Below are positions 7,594-16,364 of a stretch of DNA of 64,000 bases, piece by piece. Location: the NCBI RefSeq assembly GCF_001905445.1, contig NZ_LIVQ01000001.1, positions 620,001-684,000 of the forward strand, in the 5' to 3' direction. Numbering within the stretch: position 1 is the stretch's first letter; each line of letters starts with the position of its first letter. This DNA comes from Streptomyces sp. CB00455. Lineage in GTDB: Bacteria > Actinomycetota > Actinomycetes > Streptomycetales > Streptomycetaceae. The position numbers were made by a program, and so were the translations under genes. The notes below the pieces were generated by a model. It did no database searches and had not been told where the DNA came from. It worked only from the letters and a program-made list of their open reading frames with translations.

Positions 7594-8511
7594 CTACGGG
7601 ATCACGCGGAAGCCGGTGGCCGCCTGGTCTCCGCGGTCGCGGTGGAAGGTCAGGCTGTCCCGGGCGGGGTAGGCCAGGTCGGTGACGGCCAGCAGCCGCC
7701 CGCGGGAGTCGTGCAGGGTGCGGCGCACGGTCAGGCCGCCGGCCCGGGAAGCGGCCCGCGGGTGGGTGGTGCGGGTCATGGTGAGGGTCTCGGCGACCCG
7801 CCCGGCCGAGGCGGCGCGCTCCAGCCAGCGGTGCAGCGGGCCGAGGTCCTCGTCGCGGACCGAGGCGGGCCGGTCCCGGTAGCGGGCCAGTTCGGGGCTC
7901 TGCTCGAAGACGCCGGGCCCGAGGTAGGTGACGGCGTGCCGCAGGGTCTCCCCCGCTGGGCCGCGTTCGCGGTGGTGGTGGACCAGGGTGTGCTCGCCCC
8001 CGCCGAGGCCCAGCAGCGCGGCGAGCGATGGCGGCACGGTGACCACTGTGAGCCAGCTGTGCGCGAGGACGGGGACCGGCACGTATGGGGCCGCGGTCGC
8101 CGGCTCCGTCTCGGGGAGGGGCGGGCCGGCCGGCGTGCCGGATTCGGCAGCCCGGGCGTCGCCCCTGGAGCCGGCGCCGCCGCCGCCCCGGCCGGCCGTC
8201 GCGGCGGCCCGGGCACCGGCCTCACCGACGGCGAGGACGCCGGCCTCACCGGCGGCCCCCGCACCGGACGCACCGGCCGGGCGGGTGCCGCGGCGGCCGG
8301 TGACGACGAGGCCCTCCTCGCGCAGGTGCTGGAGCGCGGCCCTGATGGTCTGCCGGTTGACCTCGTAGCGGGCGGCCAGGCTGCGTTCGGAAGGCAGCCG
8401 GCCACCCGGCGTGAGGGCGGCGCGGTCGAGTTCGCGCCGCAGCTCTGCGGCGATCCGCTGGTACTTGGGCAAGGCGGCGGCCGGGCCGCCGCCCCGCGAA
8501 GGGGAGGGCAT
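7594..8511 (-). CDS. GntR-family (HutC/UTRA type) transcriptional repressor
   Basis: N-terminal GntR winged helix (PKYQRIAAELRRELDRAALTP, then LPSERSLAARYEVNRQTIRAALQHLREEGLV, wing TGRRGTRPAG) and C-terminal UTRA effector domain (LAHSWLTVVTVPPSLAALLG, YLGPGVFEQSPELARY, RTLHDSRGRLLAVTDLAYPARDSL). Between them is a ~60-residue Gly/Ala-rich linker that is low-complexity at the DNA level. It sits just downstream of, and on the same strand as, a siderophore synthetase gene, with a GntR-type palindrome in the 115-bp gap, so control of that gene or of itself is likely. Confidence 0.88.
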   Translation of the reverse strand: MPSPSRGGGPAAALPKYQRIAAELRRELDRAALTPGGRLPSERSLAARYEVNRQTIRAALQHLREEGLVVTGRRGTRPAGASGAGAAGEAGVLAVGEAGARAAATAGRGGGGAGSRGDARAAESGTPAGPPLPETEPATAAPYVPVPVLAHSWLTVVTVPPSLAALLGLGGGEHTLVHHHRERGPAGETLRHAVTYLGPGVFEQSPELARYRDRPASVRDEDLGPLHRWLERAASAGRVAETLTMTRTTHPRAASRAGGLTVRRTLHDSRGRLLAVTDLAYPARDSLTFHRDRGDQAATGFRVIP

Positions 8512-8568
8512 GGCTACTCCTCTGACGGATGGTCAAGGACTGCGCGGTCTGCCCGGCCAACCTAGCAT

Positions 8569-8580
8569 TGGTCTATACCT
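8569..8580. promoter_or_regulatory. GntR/HutC-type operator TGGTCTATACCT
   Basis: Near-palindrome matching the GGTnTAnACC pattern known for HutC-subfamily regulators. It lies 58 bp upstream of the GntR start and 46 bp past the siderophore synthetase stop, so autoregulation is the simplest reading. A DasR-like regulator recognises similar sites and could also bind. Confidence 0.55.
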
Positions 8581-8626
8581 CTGAGTGGGCGGGTGGGGAG
8601 GTACGCGCACCACCTTGGCCGATTCC

Positions 8627-10252
8627 CTACCCCCGCAGCGGGTTCGGCAGCGGCAGATAGCGGGCGTCCGCGCCGTCCGCCCCGGTCCAGCGCAGCAGCA
8701 GGTTGGTCTTGGCCGGCAGGCTGGGAGCGCTGAGCAGCTCGGCGATCTCGGGGAGCCCGCGCGTCGCGTCGTAGCGCAGGAACTCCTCCCGTACGGCCGG
8801 CCACAGGAGCGCGGAGATGTCCGGATGCCGATGGGACAGCGCTCCCGCCATTTCCGCCAGGTTGTTGACGACCAGGCAGTACACCAGACGCTGCCAGGCC
8901 GCCGCACGGCCCGCGTCGGGCAGCAGCTTGACCCCCTCCGCGTCGCGGAAGAGGGCCTGCACCGGCAGGCCGTCCGCGCCGACGGCGATGAGGGTGTTCT
9001 GCAGGTGGGCCTCCAGCACGATGCCGTGGCGGGCGAACAGCTCCAGCACCGGCGCCACCACCTGCCGCAGGTATGCGCGCCACCACCCCGCCGGGTCGCC
9101 GCCCCCCACCGTCGGGCCGCCGTCGTGGCCTTCGGCGAGGGCGGCCGCCAGCAGCGGGGTGGCCCCCGGGAGCGTGTGGGCGTGCGCGTCGTGGAGGCCG
9201 TCGCGGACCAGGACGGCGAGTTCCTCGAAGGCGAAGCCGGCGGTGCGGTAGCCCCGGTCGCCGAGCCAGGCGGCCGGGGAGCCGGCGTGGCGCAGCGCGG
9301 CGAAACCGGCCTCGACCGCCGCGTCGGTGCGGCGCAGCTTCAGCAGGTCGTGGCGCCACAGCCGGCGCACGTCGTTGGTGATCCGGACGTCGAGGCTGAA
9401 CTTCACGAACAGGTCGGCCTGCCCGGGGACGTACAGGGTCCGGATCGAGGCGGTGGGCCACGCCGGCAGACGGCTCGGGCCGAGGTGCAGCAGCCGCCCG
9501 TCCGCGAGGGCCTCGCGGACGGGCGTCCGCGAGCCCACCAGGTCCAGCTGCCACGGGTGCGCGGGCAGCAGCCGGTATCCGGCGGGCGGGCGCGGCCCGT
9601 CGAGGGCGTCGGCCAGGGAGTCGAGGGCGGTCGCGGCGGCACGCCCGCCCTCCTCGGCCACCTGGTCCTCGCGCACTCCCAGGAAGACCAGCGGGAAGCG
9701 GGCGTGGGCCTCCGGCGCGTAGGGCAGCCAGCTCCCGGCCGGCGCCCCGCCGCGGGCCTTGGGAGCGGGGTGGTGCGGGTGGCCCATGACGAGGGACTGC
9801 TCGGAGAGGACGTACGGGTCCGCGGGCGCGTCGGCGGTGGCCCGGGCGGCCAGCAGCGCGGCGACGGTGTCGCGGCTGTCGGTGATCTCGACGGGCAGTT
9901 CGCCGTTCGGGACGCCGGTGTACTGGCGCAGCTCGTCGGCGACCAGTTTGACCAGCTCGGAGTGGTCGAGCAGGTGCCAGCCGTCCGCCGTGCGCACCTC
10001 CGGCCGCTCGGGCCGGCGGCCGCCCCGCACCCGGAGCATCCGGCCGCTGCCGAGGAGCCGGTGCACCGCGGTCCCGTGCGCCGCCTCCTCGTACGGGGCG
10101 GCGGCGTGGACCCCGGCCGCGGGCCCGGCATCGTGCGCCGCGGCCGCCGGTGCGACCGGCTCGGCGGCCTCCCGCAGCAGGCAGTTCAGGAGCGGGGTGG
10201 CGGCGTACGCGTCGGCGGCGGCGTTGAGGTCCACAGGTTCCATTCGGTCCAT
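8627..10252 (-). CDS. IucA/IucC-family NRPS-independent siderophore synthetase
   Basis: Adenylates a carboxylic acid (citrate-like) and condenses it with an amine or alcohol to build a siderophore. Family motifs: GHPHHPAPKARGG (nucleotide-binding HPxHPxxK), LLPAHPWQ, FVKFSLDVRITNDVRRL, EAHLQNTLIAV and the FhuF-like tail (RYDATRGLPEIAELLSAPSLPAKTNLLLRW). Starts MDRMEPVDLNAAADA; ATG at 10243 is an equally good start because no clear ribosome site separates them. Divergent from a second synthetase. No aminotransferase, monooxygenase or siderophore transporter lies next to it. Confidence 0.9.
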   Translation of the reverse strand: MDRMEPVDLNAAADAYAATPLLNCLLREAAEPVAPAAAAHDAGPAAGVHAAAPYEEAAHGTAVHRLLGSGRMLRVRGGRRPERPEVRTADGWHLLDHSELVKLVADELRQYTGVPNGELPVEITDSRDTVAALLAARATADAPADPYVLSEQSLVMGHPHHPAPKARGGAPAGSWLPYAPEAHARFPLVFLGVREDQVAEEGGRAAATALDSLADALDGPRPPAGYRLLPAHPWQLDLVGSRTPVREALADGRLLHLGPSRLPAWPTASIRTLYVPGQADLFVKFSLDVRITNDVRRLWRHDLLKLRRTDAAVEAGFAALRHAGSPAAWLGDRGYRTAGFAFEELAVLVRDGLHDAHAHTLPGATPLLAAALAEGHDGGPTVGGGDPAGWWRAYLRQVVAPVLELFARHGIVLEAHLQNTLIAVGADGLPVQALFRDAEGVKLLPDAGRAAAWQRLVYCLVVNNLAEMAGALSHRHPDISALLWPAVREEFLRYDATRGLPEIAELLSAPSLPAKTNLLLRWTGADGADARYLPLPNPLRG

Positions 10253-10311
10253 CCGGGTGCGCCGGCGGTGCGCGGGACGCGACCACCGGCCGTGATCTTC
10301 AGTATCCGCGA

Positions 10312-10328
10312 TGATGACGTGATCATCA
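10312..10328. promoter_or_regulatory. 17-bp inverted repeat between the two siderophore synthetases
   Basis: TGATGA-CGTGA-TCATCA, 6-bp perfect arms with a 5-bp centre, 33 bp before the rightward synthetase and 60 bp before the leftward one. It does not resemble the actinobacterial iron box (TTAGGTTAGGCTCACCTAA), which I could not find in this gap. Confidence 0.45.
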
Positions 10329-10361
10329 CGGAGAACGACCTCCCGACGTCCGGAGCCCCGC

Positions 10362-11876
10362 ATGTACCTTCCCGCCTCCCCCGCCGAAGAGGCCGTCGCG
10401 GCGGAGCTGGCCGTCGTGCGCCCCGAGCTCGGGACCGCCTACGCCGCTGCGCTCGGCGGCGCCCGGGCCGCCGTGCTGACCCGGCTGTGGCGGGCCCTCG
10501 CCTGCGAACCGCTGCCCTGGATCGTGGGCCGCGAAGCGGGTGCCGGGGGCCTGGCCGTGCTGCTGGCCGGAGGCGGCCGGCTGGAGGGCCCGGCGCCGGA
10601 CCCTTACGCCACCGGTGCGTACGTGGAAGAACTACTGCTCGACGGGAAGGGCTACCGGCAGGCCGCCCGGCTGGTGGCGGCCCTCAAAGTGCCGCACGGC
10701 GAGGAGTTCGCCGCGGAGCTGGACGCCGGCACGGCCTCCCTCGCGCTCTCCCGCGCCGGGCAGCCGTCTCCCGGTCGCGACACCGCCGCGGCGGCCACCT
10801 GGGAGTGGGAGCAGCGGGTGGTCGACGGGCACCCGTACCACCCCAACTGCCGCTACCGGCCGGGCTTTTCGGTGGCCGAGGAGCTGGCCTACGCGCCCGA
10901 GCACCGGCCGGTGGTGCGGCTCGGGCTGGTCGCCGTACGGGCGCGGGAGTGCCTGGTCACGGGCGGCTGGCCGGCTGCGCTGCGCGACGGCGGACGGATC
11001 CTGCTGCCGGTGCACCCGTGGCAGGCGGAGCACGTGCTGGGGCGGGAGCGGGCCCGGCCGGGCCCGGCCGGACATCCGCTGATGGCCCTGCGGACCTTCG
11101 CCCCGGTGGCGGGCGGCCCGCACGTCAAGACGGCGTTGAGCACCCGGCTGACCTCCTCCGTACGGGACATCTCCGGCTACTCGATCGAGACGGCTGCGGC
11201 CGTCTCCGCCTTCGCCCAGACGCTGTCGCAGCGGCTGGAGGGCCGGCTGCACATCACCCGCACGCTGGGCGCCGTCACCGCGCACAGCCCGGACCTGGCG
11301 GCCGTGCTGCGCGAGCCGCCGGAGACCTACGCGGACGCGGCGGCCGGCGAGCGGGTGGTGCCGGTGGCCTCCCTGGCCTCGCTGCCGCAGGCGCGCTCGG
11401 CGGTGTGGCGGGGCGCCTTCGCCCGGCTCGCGCTCTCGGTGTGCCTGCGCGTGCTGGAGCTCGGGGTGGCCCTGGAGGCGCACGGGCAGAACCTGCTGGT
11501 GGTGCTCTCCCCCACCGGCGCTCCCCTGCGCCTGGTCTACCGGGACCTGGCGGACATCCGGATCAGCCCGGCCCGGCTGGCGCGGCACGGACTGCCCGTG
11601 CCGCCGCTGTCGGGCCGGCTGGTCACCGACGAGGTGCCGGCGCTGCGGCGCAAGCTGTTCGGCTCCCTGCTGACCGGGGCGCTGGCTGCCACGGCCGGCT
11701 CTGCCGGTGCCTTCGCCGAGGACCTCGGTGTGGCGGCGGGCCTGCCGGCCACCCCGGACACCGAGGCGCTGCTCACCGGGCCGCTGCCCACCAAAGCGCT
11801 CACGCTGATGCGGCTGAGCCCGGCTGTTCCGGGCGACCAGTGGGCGGAGCTGGCCAATCCGCTGGCCGGGGCGTGA
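10362..11876 (+). CDS. IucA/IucC-family NRPS-independent siderophore synthetase
   Basis: 504 aa, second NIS synthetase, divergent from the first. Motifs: GHPYHPNCRYRPGFS (ATP-binding), LLPVHPWQAEHV, STRLTSSVRDISGYS, LGVALEAHGQNLLVV and the C-terminal FhuF-like half (VYRDLADIRISP, LRRKLFGSLLTGAL). Substitution of the HPxHPxxK lysine by R/Y (HPYHPNCRY) fits one NIS subgroup. The pair suggests a molecule assembled by two condensations, or a two-sided ester/amide, but the substrates cannot be read from sequence. Confidence 0.9.
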   Translation: MYLPASPAEEAVAAELAVVRPELGTAYAAALGGARAAVLTRLWRALACEPLPWIVGREAGAGGLAVLLAGGGRLEGPAPDPYATGAYVEELLLDGKGYRQAARLVAALKVPHGEEFAAELDAGTASLALSRAGQPSPGRDTAAAATWEWEQRVVDGHPYHPNCRYRPGFSVAEELAYAPEHRPVVRLGLVAVRARECLVTGGWPAALRDGGRILLPVHPWQAEHVLGRERARPGPAGHPLMALRTFAPVAGGPHVKTALSTRLTSSVRDISGYSIETAAAVSAFAQTLSQRLEGRLHITRTLGAVTAHSPDLAAVLREPPETYADAAAGERVVPVASLASLPQARSAVWRGAFARLALSVCLRVLELGVALEAHGQNLLVVLSPTGAPLRLVYRDLADIRISPARLARHGLPVPPLSGRLVTDEVPALRRKLFGSLLTGALAATAGSAGAFAEDLGVAAGLPATPDTEALLTGPLPTKALTLMRLSPAVPGDQWAELANPLAGA

Positions 11877-11909
11877 GTCGCGGGCCCGGGCGGGCTACTG
11901 TCCAGGGGC

Positions 11910-12605
11910 ATGACAGAGACCTCGTACCTGACCGCCGTACGGGCGTCCTACGACGCCGTCGCCGTCGACTACGCGCGCCTGGTCGGACGGGAATTGGACC
12001 ACAGACCGCTGGACCGGGCCATGCTGGCGGCGTTCGCGGAGTGCGTGCGCGGCGGTGAGGGCGGCGGCCGGGCCGTCGCCGACCTGGGCTGCGGTCCGGG
12101 CCGGTTGACGGCGCGTCTGGACGGCATGGGTGTACGGGCCTTCGGCGTCGACTTGTCTCCGGCGATGGTGGCGGTGGCCCGCCGGAGCTATCCCGGGCTG
12201 CGGTTCGAGGTGGGTTCCATGACGGCACTGGACATCGCCGACGGCGTGCTCGGCGGGGTCCTGGCCTGGCATTCCACGATCCATACGCCGCCCGCCGGTC
12301 TGCCACCGGTGTTCGCCGAGTTCGCCCGGGTGCTGGCGCCGGGCGCTCACGCGCTGGTCGCCTTCGAGGCGGGTGACGAGAGGGTCCGGGTGGAGCAGGC
12401 CTACGGGCACCCCGTCGACCTTCCCGTCCACCGGGTCCCGCCGGACCTGGTGGCCGGGCTGCTCGCCGGGGCGGGTCTGACCGAGGTGGCCCGTCTGGTG
12501 CGGGCGCCGGACGGTGACGAGGAGTCCCCGCGGGGGTTCCTGCTCGCGCGAAAGGCCCCGGACACCGCCACCGGCGCGGGCGAAGCCGGGGCACGCCCCG
12601 CGTGA
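11910..12605 (+). CDS. Class I SAM-dependent methyltransferase
   Basis: 231 aa. SAM-binding motif I VADLGCGPGRLTARL, acidic motif FGVDLSPAMVAVAR, motif II/III GGVLAWHSTIHTP and ARVLAPGAHALVAF. Starts 33 bp after the second siderophore synthetase on the same strand, so it may be co-transcribed and could tailor the siderophore. That link is inference; the protein belongs to a large family of varied substrates. Confidence 0.88.
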   Translation: MTETSYLTAVRASYDAVAVDYARLVGRELDHRPLDRAMLAAFAECVRGGEGGGRAVADLGCGPGRLTARLDGMGVRAFGVDLSPAMVAVARRSYPGLRFEVGSMTALDIADGVLGGVLAWHSTIHTPPAGLPPVFAEFARVLAPGAHALVAFEAGDERVRVEQAYGHPVDLPVHRVPPDLVAGLLAGAGLTEVARLVRAPDGDEESPRGFLLARKAPDTATGAGEAGARPA

Positions 12606-12934
12606 GGTTCCCGGCTCCCGGCCGCGGGGGTCGCCCCGCCCGTCGGGCGGATCGCCGGTCGGCCTCCGCAGCCTCCGGGCACGTCCACGTCGGGGGCCGA
12701 GACGGTCCGGGGTCACCCCGGACCGGACCGGCTTGGCGTGGCCCGGTCGGCCTGGCCTGGCGTGGCCTGACCCGTCTTGCCGGCCTGGCGTGGCGTGGCC
12801 CGGCCCCGCCGACATGGGGTGGCCGGAACATATGACAAGCCGGATGGTTCCGGCCGTGGGCCGTTCGGGGGTCAACGGGAGGCGTGTGGGCCCGCCTTCG
12901 CCGTGATCGGCGCGGGCGGTGGGAGGAAGGAGGC
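12606..12934. other. 329-bp intergenic region with degenerate short repeats
   Basis: No gene seen. From about 12730 to 12810 it is made of variants of GGCCTGGCGTGGCC, a quasi-repeat likely produced by slippage. The last 50 bases hold the ribosome site of the FAD oxidase. Confidence 0.6.
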
Positions 12935-14449
12935 ATGAGCCTTCATCGGCGCCGGGTCCTGGGCGGCGCGGTCGCTGCCGTCCTCGCCGGCGTCGGGGCG
13001 GCGGCCGGGCGGGGCCCCGACTACGGCGCGCTCGCCCGCGGGATCGACGGGCGGCTGGTGCTCCCGGCCGACGGGGACTACCCCGAGGCGCGGCAGCTCT
13101 TCCAGCCCCGCTACGACGCCGTCGCTCCGGCCGCGGTGGCCTACCCCGCGCACGTGGGCGACGTCGCCGTCTGCCTGGACTTCGCCCGCCGCTCCGGGAC
13201 GCCCGTCGTCCCGCGCGGCGGCGGGCACGGCTACGCCGGCTGGTCCACCCGCGCGGCCGCCCTGGTGATCGACACCGGGGCCATGGCCGCCGTGGAGGTG
13301 GAGGGGGACGGCGTCCGGATCGGTGCGGGCGCCCGGCTGGGGGACGTCCACTCCGCCCTCGCCGGGCGGGGTCTCGCCGTCCCGACCGGGCTGTGCCCCT
13401 CCGTCGGCATCGCCGGGCTGACCCTCGGCGGCGGCCTCGGGCCGGCCTCGCGGGCGCACGGCACCACGGCCGACCGGCTCATCGGCGCCCGGGTGGTCAC
13501 TCCCGACGGGGCCGTCCGCGAGGTGTCCACCGACCGGGACCCACAGCTGTACTGGGCCCTGCGCGGCGGCGGGGGCGGCAACTTCGGGATCGTCACCGAA
13601 CTGCGCCTGCGCACCCACCGGGCCGACGACTGCGCCTTCGCCGAACTGCACTGGCCCGAAGCCGACTCGGCAGCGGTCCTGCGGGGCTGGCAGCGCTGGC
13701 TGGGCGCGTTGCCGGACCCGTTCTGGAGCCAGGTGGAGTTCACCGCAGAGGCCGGCGCGGCCGCGGGGCCCCCGGCGGTCCGCGTCGCGTGCCTCGACGG
13801 ACGCGGCGAGCTGGAGCGGCAGTTGACCCGGCTGTCGGACCTGGTCGGCCCGCCGCTGCGGGACAGCTGGGTCGTCGTGCGCGGCTGGGGGGAGACCGCA
13901 CGGGCCCTCTCGGGCTGTGCGGACCTGACCGCCGAGCAGTGCCGGCTGCCGGGGACCCTGCCCGGCCGCGGCCCGCGGGGCCTGCTGGAGCGGTCCTCGT
14001 ACGCGGCGCGCTCCGACTTCTGGGCGGGTCCCGGGCTGCCGGACGCGGCGGTCCGCGCGGTGCTGGCCGGTGTCCGGCGGTACGCCGCCTCGGTTCCCCC
14101 CGGCGGCCGGGGGGTGGTGCAGTTCGACGGCGTCTGCGGGGGCGCGGTGAACCGGGTCCCGGCCGCCGCCACCGCCTTCGTCCACCGCGACAGCGCCTTC
14201 CTGGCCCAGTACCTCGCCTACTGGCCCGAATCCGCGCCGGCCGCCGAGGTGGCCCGCCACCAGGGCTGGCTCGACGGGCTCTGGCAGGACCTGCGCCCCT
14301 GGGCGACCGGCAGGGCGTACCAGAACTATGCCGACCCGAAGCTCGTCGGCTGGCGCGAGGCCTACTACGGGCCGAACCTCGCCCGGCTGGAGGAGGTCCG
14401 GCGCACCTACGACCCCGACCGGCTCTTCCGTTTCCCCCAGGCCCTCTAG
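12935..14449 (+). CDS. Tat-exported FAD-binding oxidoreductase (berberine bridge enzyme-like)
   Basis: 504 aa. Signal peptide with twin arginines (MSLHRRRVLGGAVAAVLAGV). FAD-binding PCMH domain follows: RRSGTPVVPRGGGHGYAG, SVGIAGLTLGGGLGPASRAHG, WALRGGGGGNFGIVTELRL. C-terminal BBE motif AYQNYADPKLVGWREAYYG. The H in GGGHGY matches the His that carries 8-alpha-histidyl FAD in this family; the Cys used for a second FAD link in bicovalent members is not in the usual place (GLCPSVG offers a nearby C). Such enzymes oxidise sugars or alkaloid/polyketide intermediates. Start set by GGAGGAAGGAGG. The next gene begins 38 bp downstream and may be in the same operon. Confidence 0.9.
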   Translation: MSLHRRRVLGGAVAAVLAGVGAAAGRGPDYGALARGIDGRLVLPADGDYPEARQLFQPRYDAVAPAAVAYPAHVGDVAVCLDFARRSGTPVVPRGGGHGYAGWSTRAAALVIDTGAMAAVEVEGDGVRIGAGARLGDVHSALAGRGLAVPTGLCPSVGIAGLTLGGGLGPASRAHGTTADRLIGARVVTPDGAVREVSTDRDPQLYWALRGGGGGNFGIVTELRLRTHRADDCAFAELHWPEADSAAVLRGWQRWLGALPDPFWSQVEFTAEAGAAAGPPAVRVACLDGRGELERQLTRLSDLVGPPLRDSWVVVRGWGETARALSGCADLTAEQCRLPGTLPGRGPRGLLERSSYAARSDFWAGPGLPDAAVRAVLAGVRRYAASVPPGGRGVVQFDGVCGGAVNRVPAAATAFVHRDSAFLAQYLAYWPESAPAAEVARHQGWLDGLWQDLRPWATGRAYQNYADPKLVGWREAYYGPNLARLEEVRRTYDPDRLFRFPQAL

Positions 14450-14487
14450 TCCCCGGGCCCGCCACCGGGCCCTCTAGGAGTACCGCG

Positions 14488-15687
14488 ATGCGACGTACGT
14501 TGACGATGGCCGTTGCGGCGGCCGCCCTGCTGCTGACGACCGGCCCGATGCCCGTCGCCGGGGCGGGCGGCGCCGCTCATGCGGCCGTGGGCCGCTGGTC
14601 CGCCCGCGAGGCGCAGTCCTTCTGGACCGCCGAGCGGATGGCCTCGGCCGTCCCGTTGCCCCCGGCGCATCCCGCACCGCCGGGCACGGAGCCCGTGACC
14701 GGACCCGCCGACGGCCCGGACCCGGCTGCGGCCGCGGCGCCGGCGGACGGGGTGCGGACGGAGCCGTCCGAGGTCCCCCTGCCGGCCGTGCCCCCGGCCC
14801 CGGACCCGACGGCGGCGGATCCGGCCGCACCTCCCGTCCTCCCGGCTCCGGCGCCGACGCCCAGCCCCACCGCGACGCCGGCCCCGAACCCCACTCCGGC
14901 CGCGACCGCCGCCCAGGTGGTGAAGCCGGTCGTGAAACCGGCTCCGGCCCCGCCCGCCTTCGCCGGGCCCGGTGTCGGCCAGGACTTCGACGGTGTCCCG
15001 GCCGTCGGCCGGATGTTCGTCGTCAAGGGCGGGGGTGCGTACTTCTGCACGGCGAGCGTGGTCGCCTCCCCCGGGCACAACCTCGTGCTGAGCGCGGCGC
15101 ACTGCCTGACCGGCTCGGACACCCAGCGCGTTGCCTTCGTACCGCACTACACCCGCGCGAACCCGCAGCCGTACGGGATGTTCCCGGTCCTGCAGTCCGG
15201 CGGCCACTCCAGGATCTGGATCGATCCGCGCTACCGGTCGCGGGGCCCCGACCGGGCGGCAACGCTCGACGTGGCCTTCGCCCAGGTGGGCCCGGGCCGC
15301 GACGGCTTCGCGGTGGAGGACGTGGTCGGCGCGAACAGGCTGCTCACCCGCTCCGGTTACGCACACGCGCAGGTCACACTGATCGGGTACCCGGCCGCGG
15401 CCGCCCGCCCGCGGCTGTGCGTCAACCGGACGACGAAGTTCACCAGCGCCGATGCCCGGATCCCGGGATCGTTCCAGCGGATCGACTGCACGGGCTACCC
15501 GGGCGGGACCAGCGGCGGACCGTTCCTGCTCCACTACGACGCACGGACCGGGACCGGTGACGTGGTCGGCGTCATCGGCGGCTGGAAGACGGGCGGGGAC
15601 AACGCCGACACGTCCTACAGCTCCTACTTCGGCGCGAGCGTCAGGAAGTTGTACGAGAAGGCGGCTGCCGCGGCGAAGGCGGGGTGA
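14488..15687 (+). CDS. Secreted trypsin-like serine protease
   Basis: 399 aa. Sec signal peptide (LTMAVAAAALLLTTGPMPVAGA), then a ~130-residue Pro/Ala/Thr-rich linker (PAPAPTPSPTATPAPNPTP), then an S1-fold protease: His in LSAAHCLTG, Asp in AATLDVAFAQV, Ser in YPGGTSGGPFLLHY. It resembles V8/glutamyl-endopeptidase-like relatives common in Streptomyces. Ribosome site TAGGAG lies seven bases before ATG. The last 47 bases overlap the convergent gene at 15641. Confidence 0.9.
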   Translation: MRRTLTMAVAAAALLLTTGPMPVAGAGGAAHAAVGRWSAREAQSFWTAERMASAVPLPPAHPAPPGTEPVTGPADGPDPAAAAAPADGVRTEPSEVPLPAVPPAPDPTAADPAAPPVLPAPAPTPSPTATPAPNPTPAATAAQVVKPVVKPAPAPPAFAGPGVGQDFDGVPAVGRMFVVKGGGAYFCTASVVASPGHNLVLSAAHCLTGSDTQRVAFVPHYTRANPQPYGMFPVLQSGGHSRIWIDPRYRSRGPDRAATLDVAFAQVGPGRDGFAVEDVVGANRLLTRSGYAHAQVTLIGYPAAAARPRLCVNRTTKFTSADARIPGSFQRIDCTGYPGGTSGGPFLLHYDARTGTGDVVGVIGGWKTGGDNADTSYSSYFGASVRKLYEKAAAAAKAG

Positions 15688-16033
15688 GGGCCCGGATCCA
15701 GCGTGTGCGGCGCGGGTTGCCCACCGCGCGCGGGGTCGCCGGGAGCCCGGCGGCGGTCAGGGGGTCGGCGGGCGCCAGCCCGAGCCGCCGGCGCAGCTCG
15801 GCGACGGCGGCGTGCACCGGGGCGAGGATGACCTCGGCGTCCGGAACGGTGTGCGCGAGGGCGTGGGCGGTGGTCTCGATCGTCTCGGCGGCGTCCTCGG
15901 CCGCGGTCCGGCTCCACCCGCCGAAGGCGCCGCCGCTCCGGGGCGCGACCGTGTCGTAGAGGTGGCAGGCGGCATCGGCCGCGGCGTCGGCCCGTTCCCC
16001 GACGCCCGGCGCCGCGATGGTCGGCAGTTCCAT
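15641..16033 (-). CDS. Hypothetical helical protein
   Basis: 130 aa, MELPTIAAPGVGERADA. Predicted alpha-helical in the first 100 residues (DAACHLYDTVAPRSGG, ETIETTAHALAHTVPDAEVILAPVHAAVAELRRRLGL) and basic/Pro-rich at the end. Third-position G/C bias supports coding. The tail overlaps the protease gene on the other strand by 47 bp. Family not recognised. Confidence 0.65.
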   Translation of the reverse strand: MELPTIAAPGVGERADAAADAACHLYDTVAPRSGGAFGGWSRTAAEDAAETIETTAHALAHTVPDAEVILAPVHAAVAELRRRLGLAPADPLTAAGLPATPRAVGNPRRTRWIRALTPPSPRQPPSRTTS

Positions 16034-16155
16034 GCCGGGTCAACGATCGGCGTCCGCCGGGGGAACGGACGGCCCGGACCCGGCCGCCGGGCAACACGCG
16101 TGCGGACCGGCGTGCGGACCGGTGTGCGGACCCGTGTGACGGGTTGTCGGTGCGC

Positions 16156-16340
16156 TCAGGAGGCCACGACCTGCAGCCACAGGCGGAACAGGACGAGGGA
16201 CACGAGGGAGGTCTGTTCCCCATGAAGGCGGCTCCGTCCAGGACGACGGCGGGGAACGGCACCGACAGCAGGTTGAGCACGATGGCCGCGTTGCAGGCGA
16301 GGACCAGCGGGGTCGCGAGCGAGGGGGCGACCGCGCGGGC
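16156..16340 (-). pseudogene. Tail of a membrane protein, frameshifted
   Basis: Reading leftwards, ATPLVLACNAAIVLNLLSVP is a hydrophobic helix that continues as FPAVVLDGAAFMG; a one-base shift then gives EQTSLVSLVLFRLWLQVVAS and a stop at 16156-16158. Nothing coding extends to its right. Family not identified. Confidence 0.5.
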
Positions 16341-16364
16341 CGGGCGCCGCACCGGGCCGCCCGT

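Noticed and set aside
8569..8580. DasR (dre) site
   Set aside because: The core resembles dre, but the flanks do not complete the consensus and a GntR gene lies next to it, so local autoregulation is simpler.
10253..10361. Iron box between the siderophore synthetases
   Set aside because: I looked for TTAGGTTAGGCTCACCTAA-like sequence and found none; the palindrome there has a different sequence.
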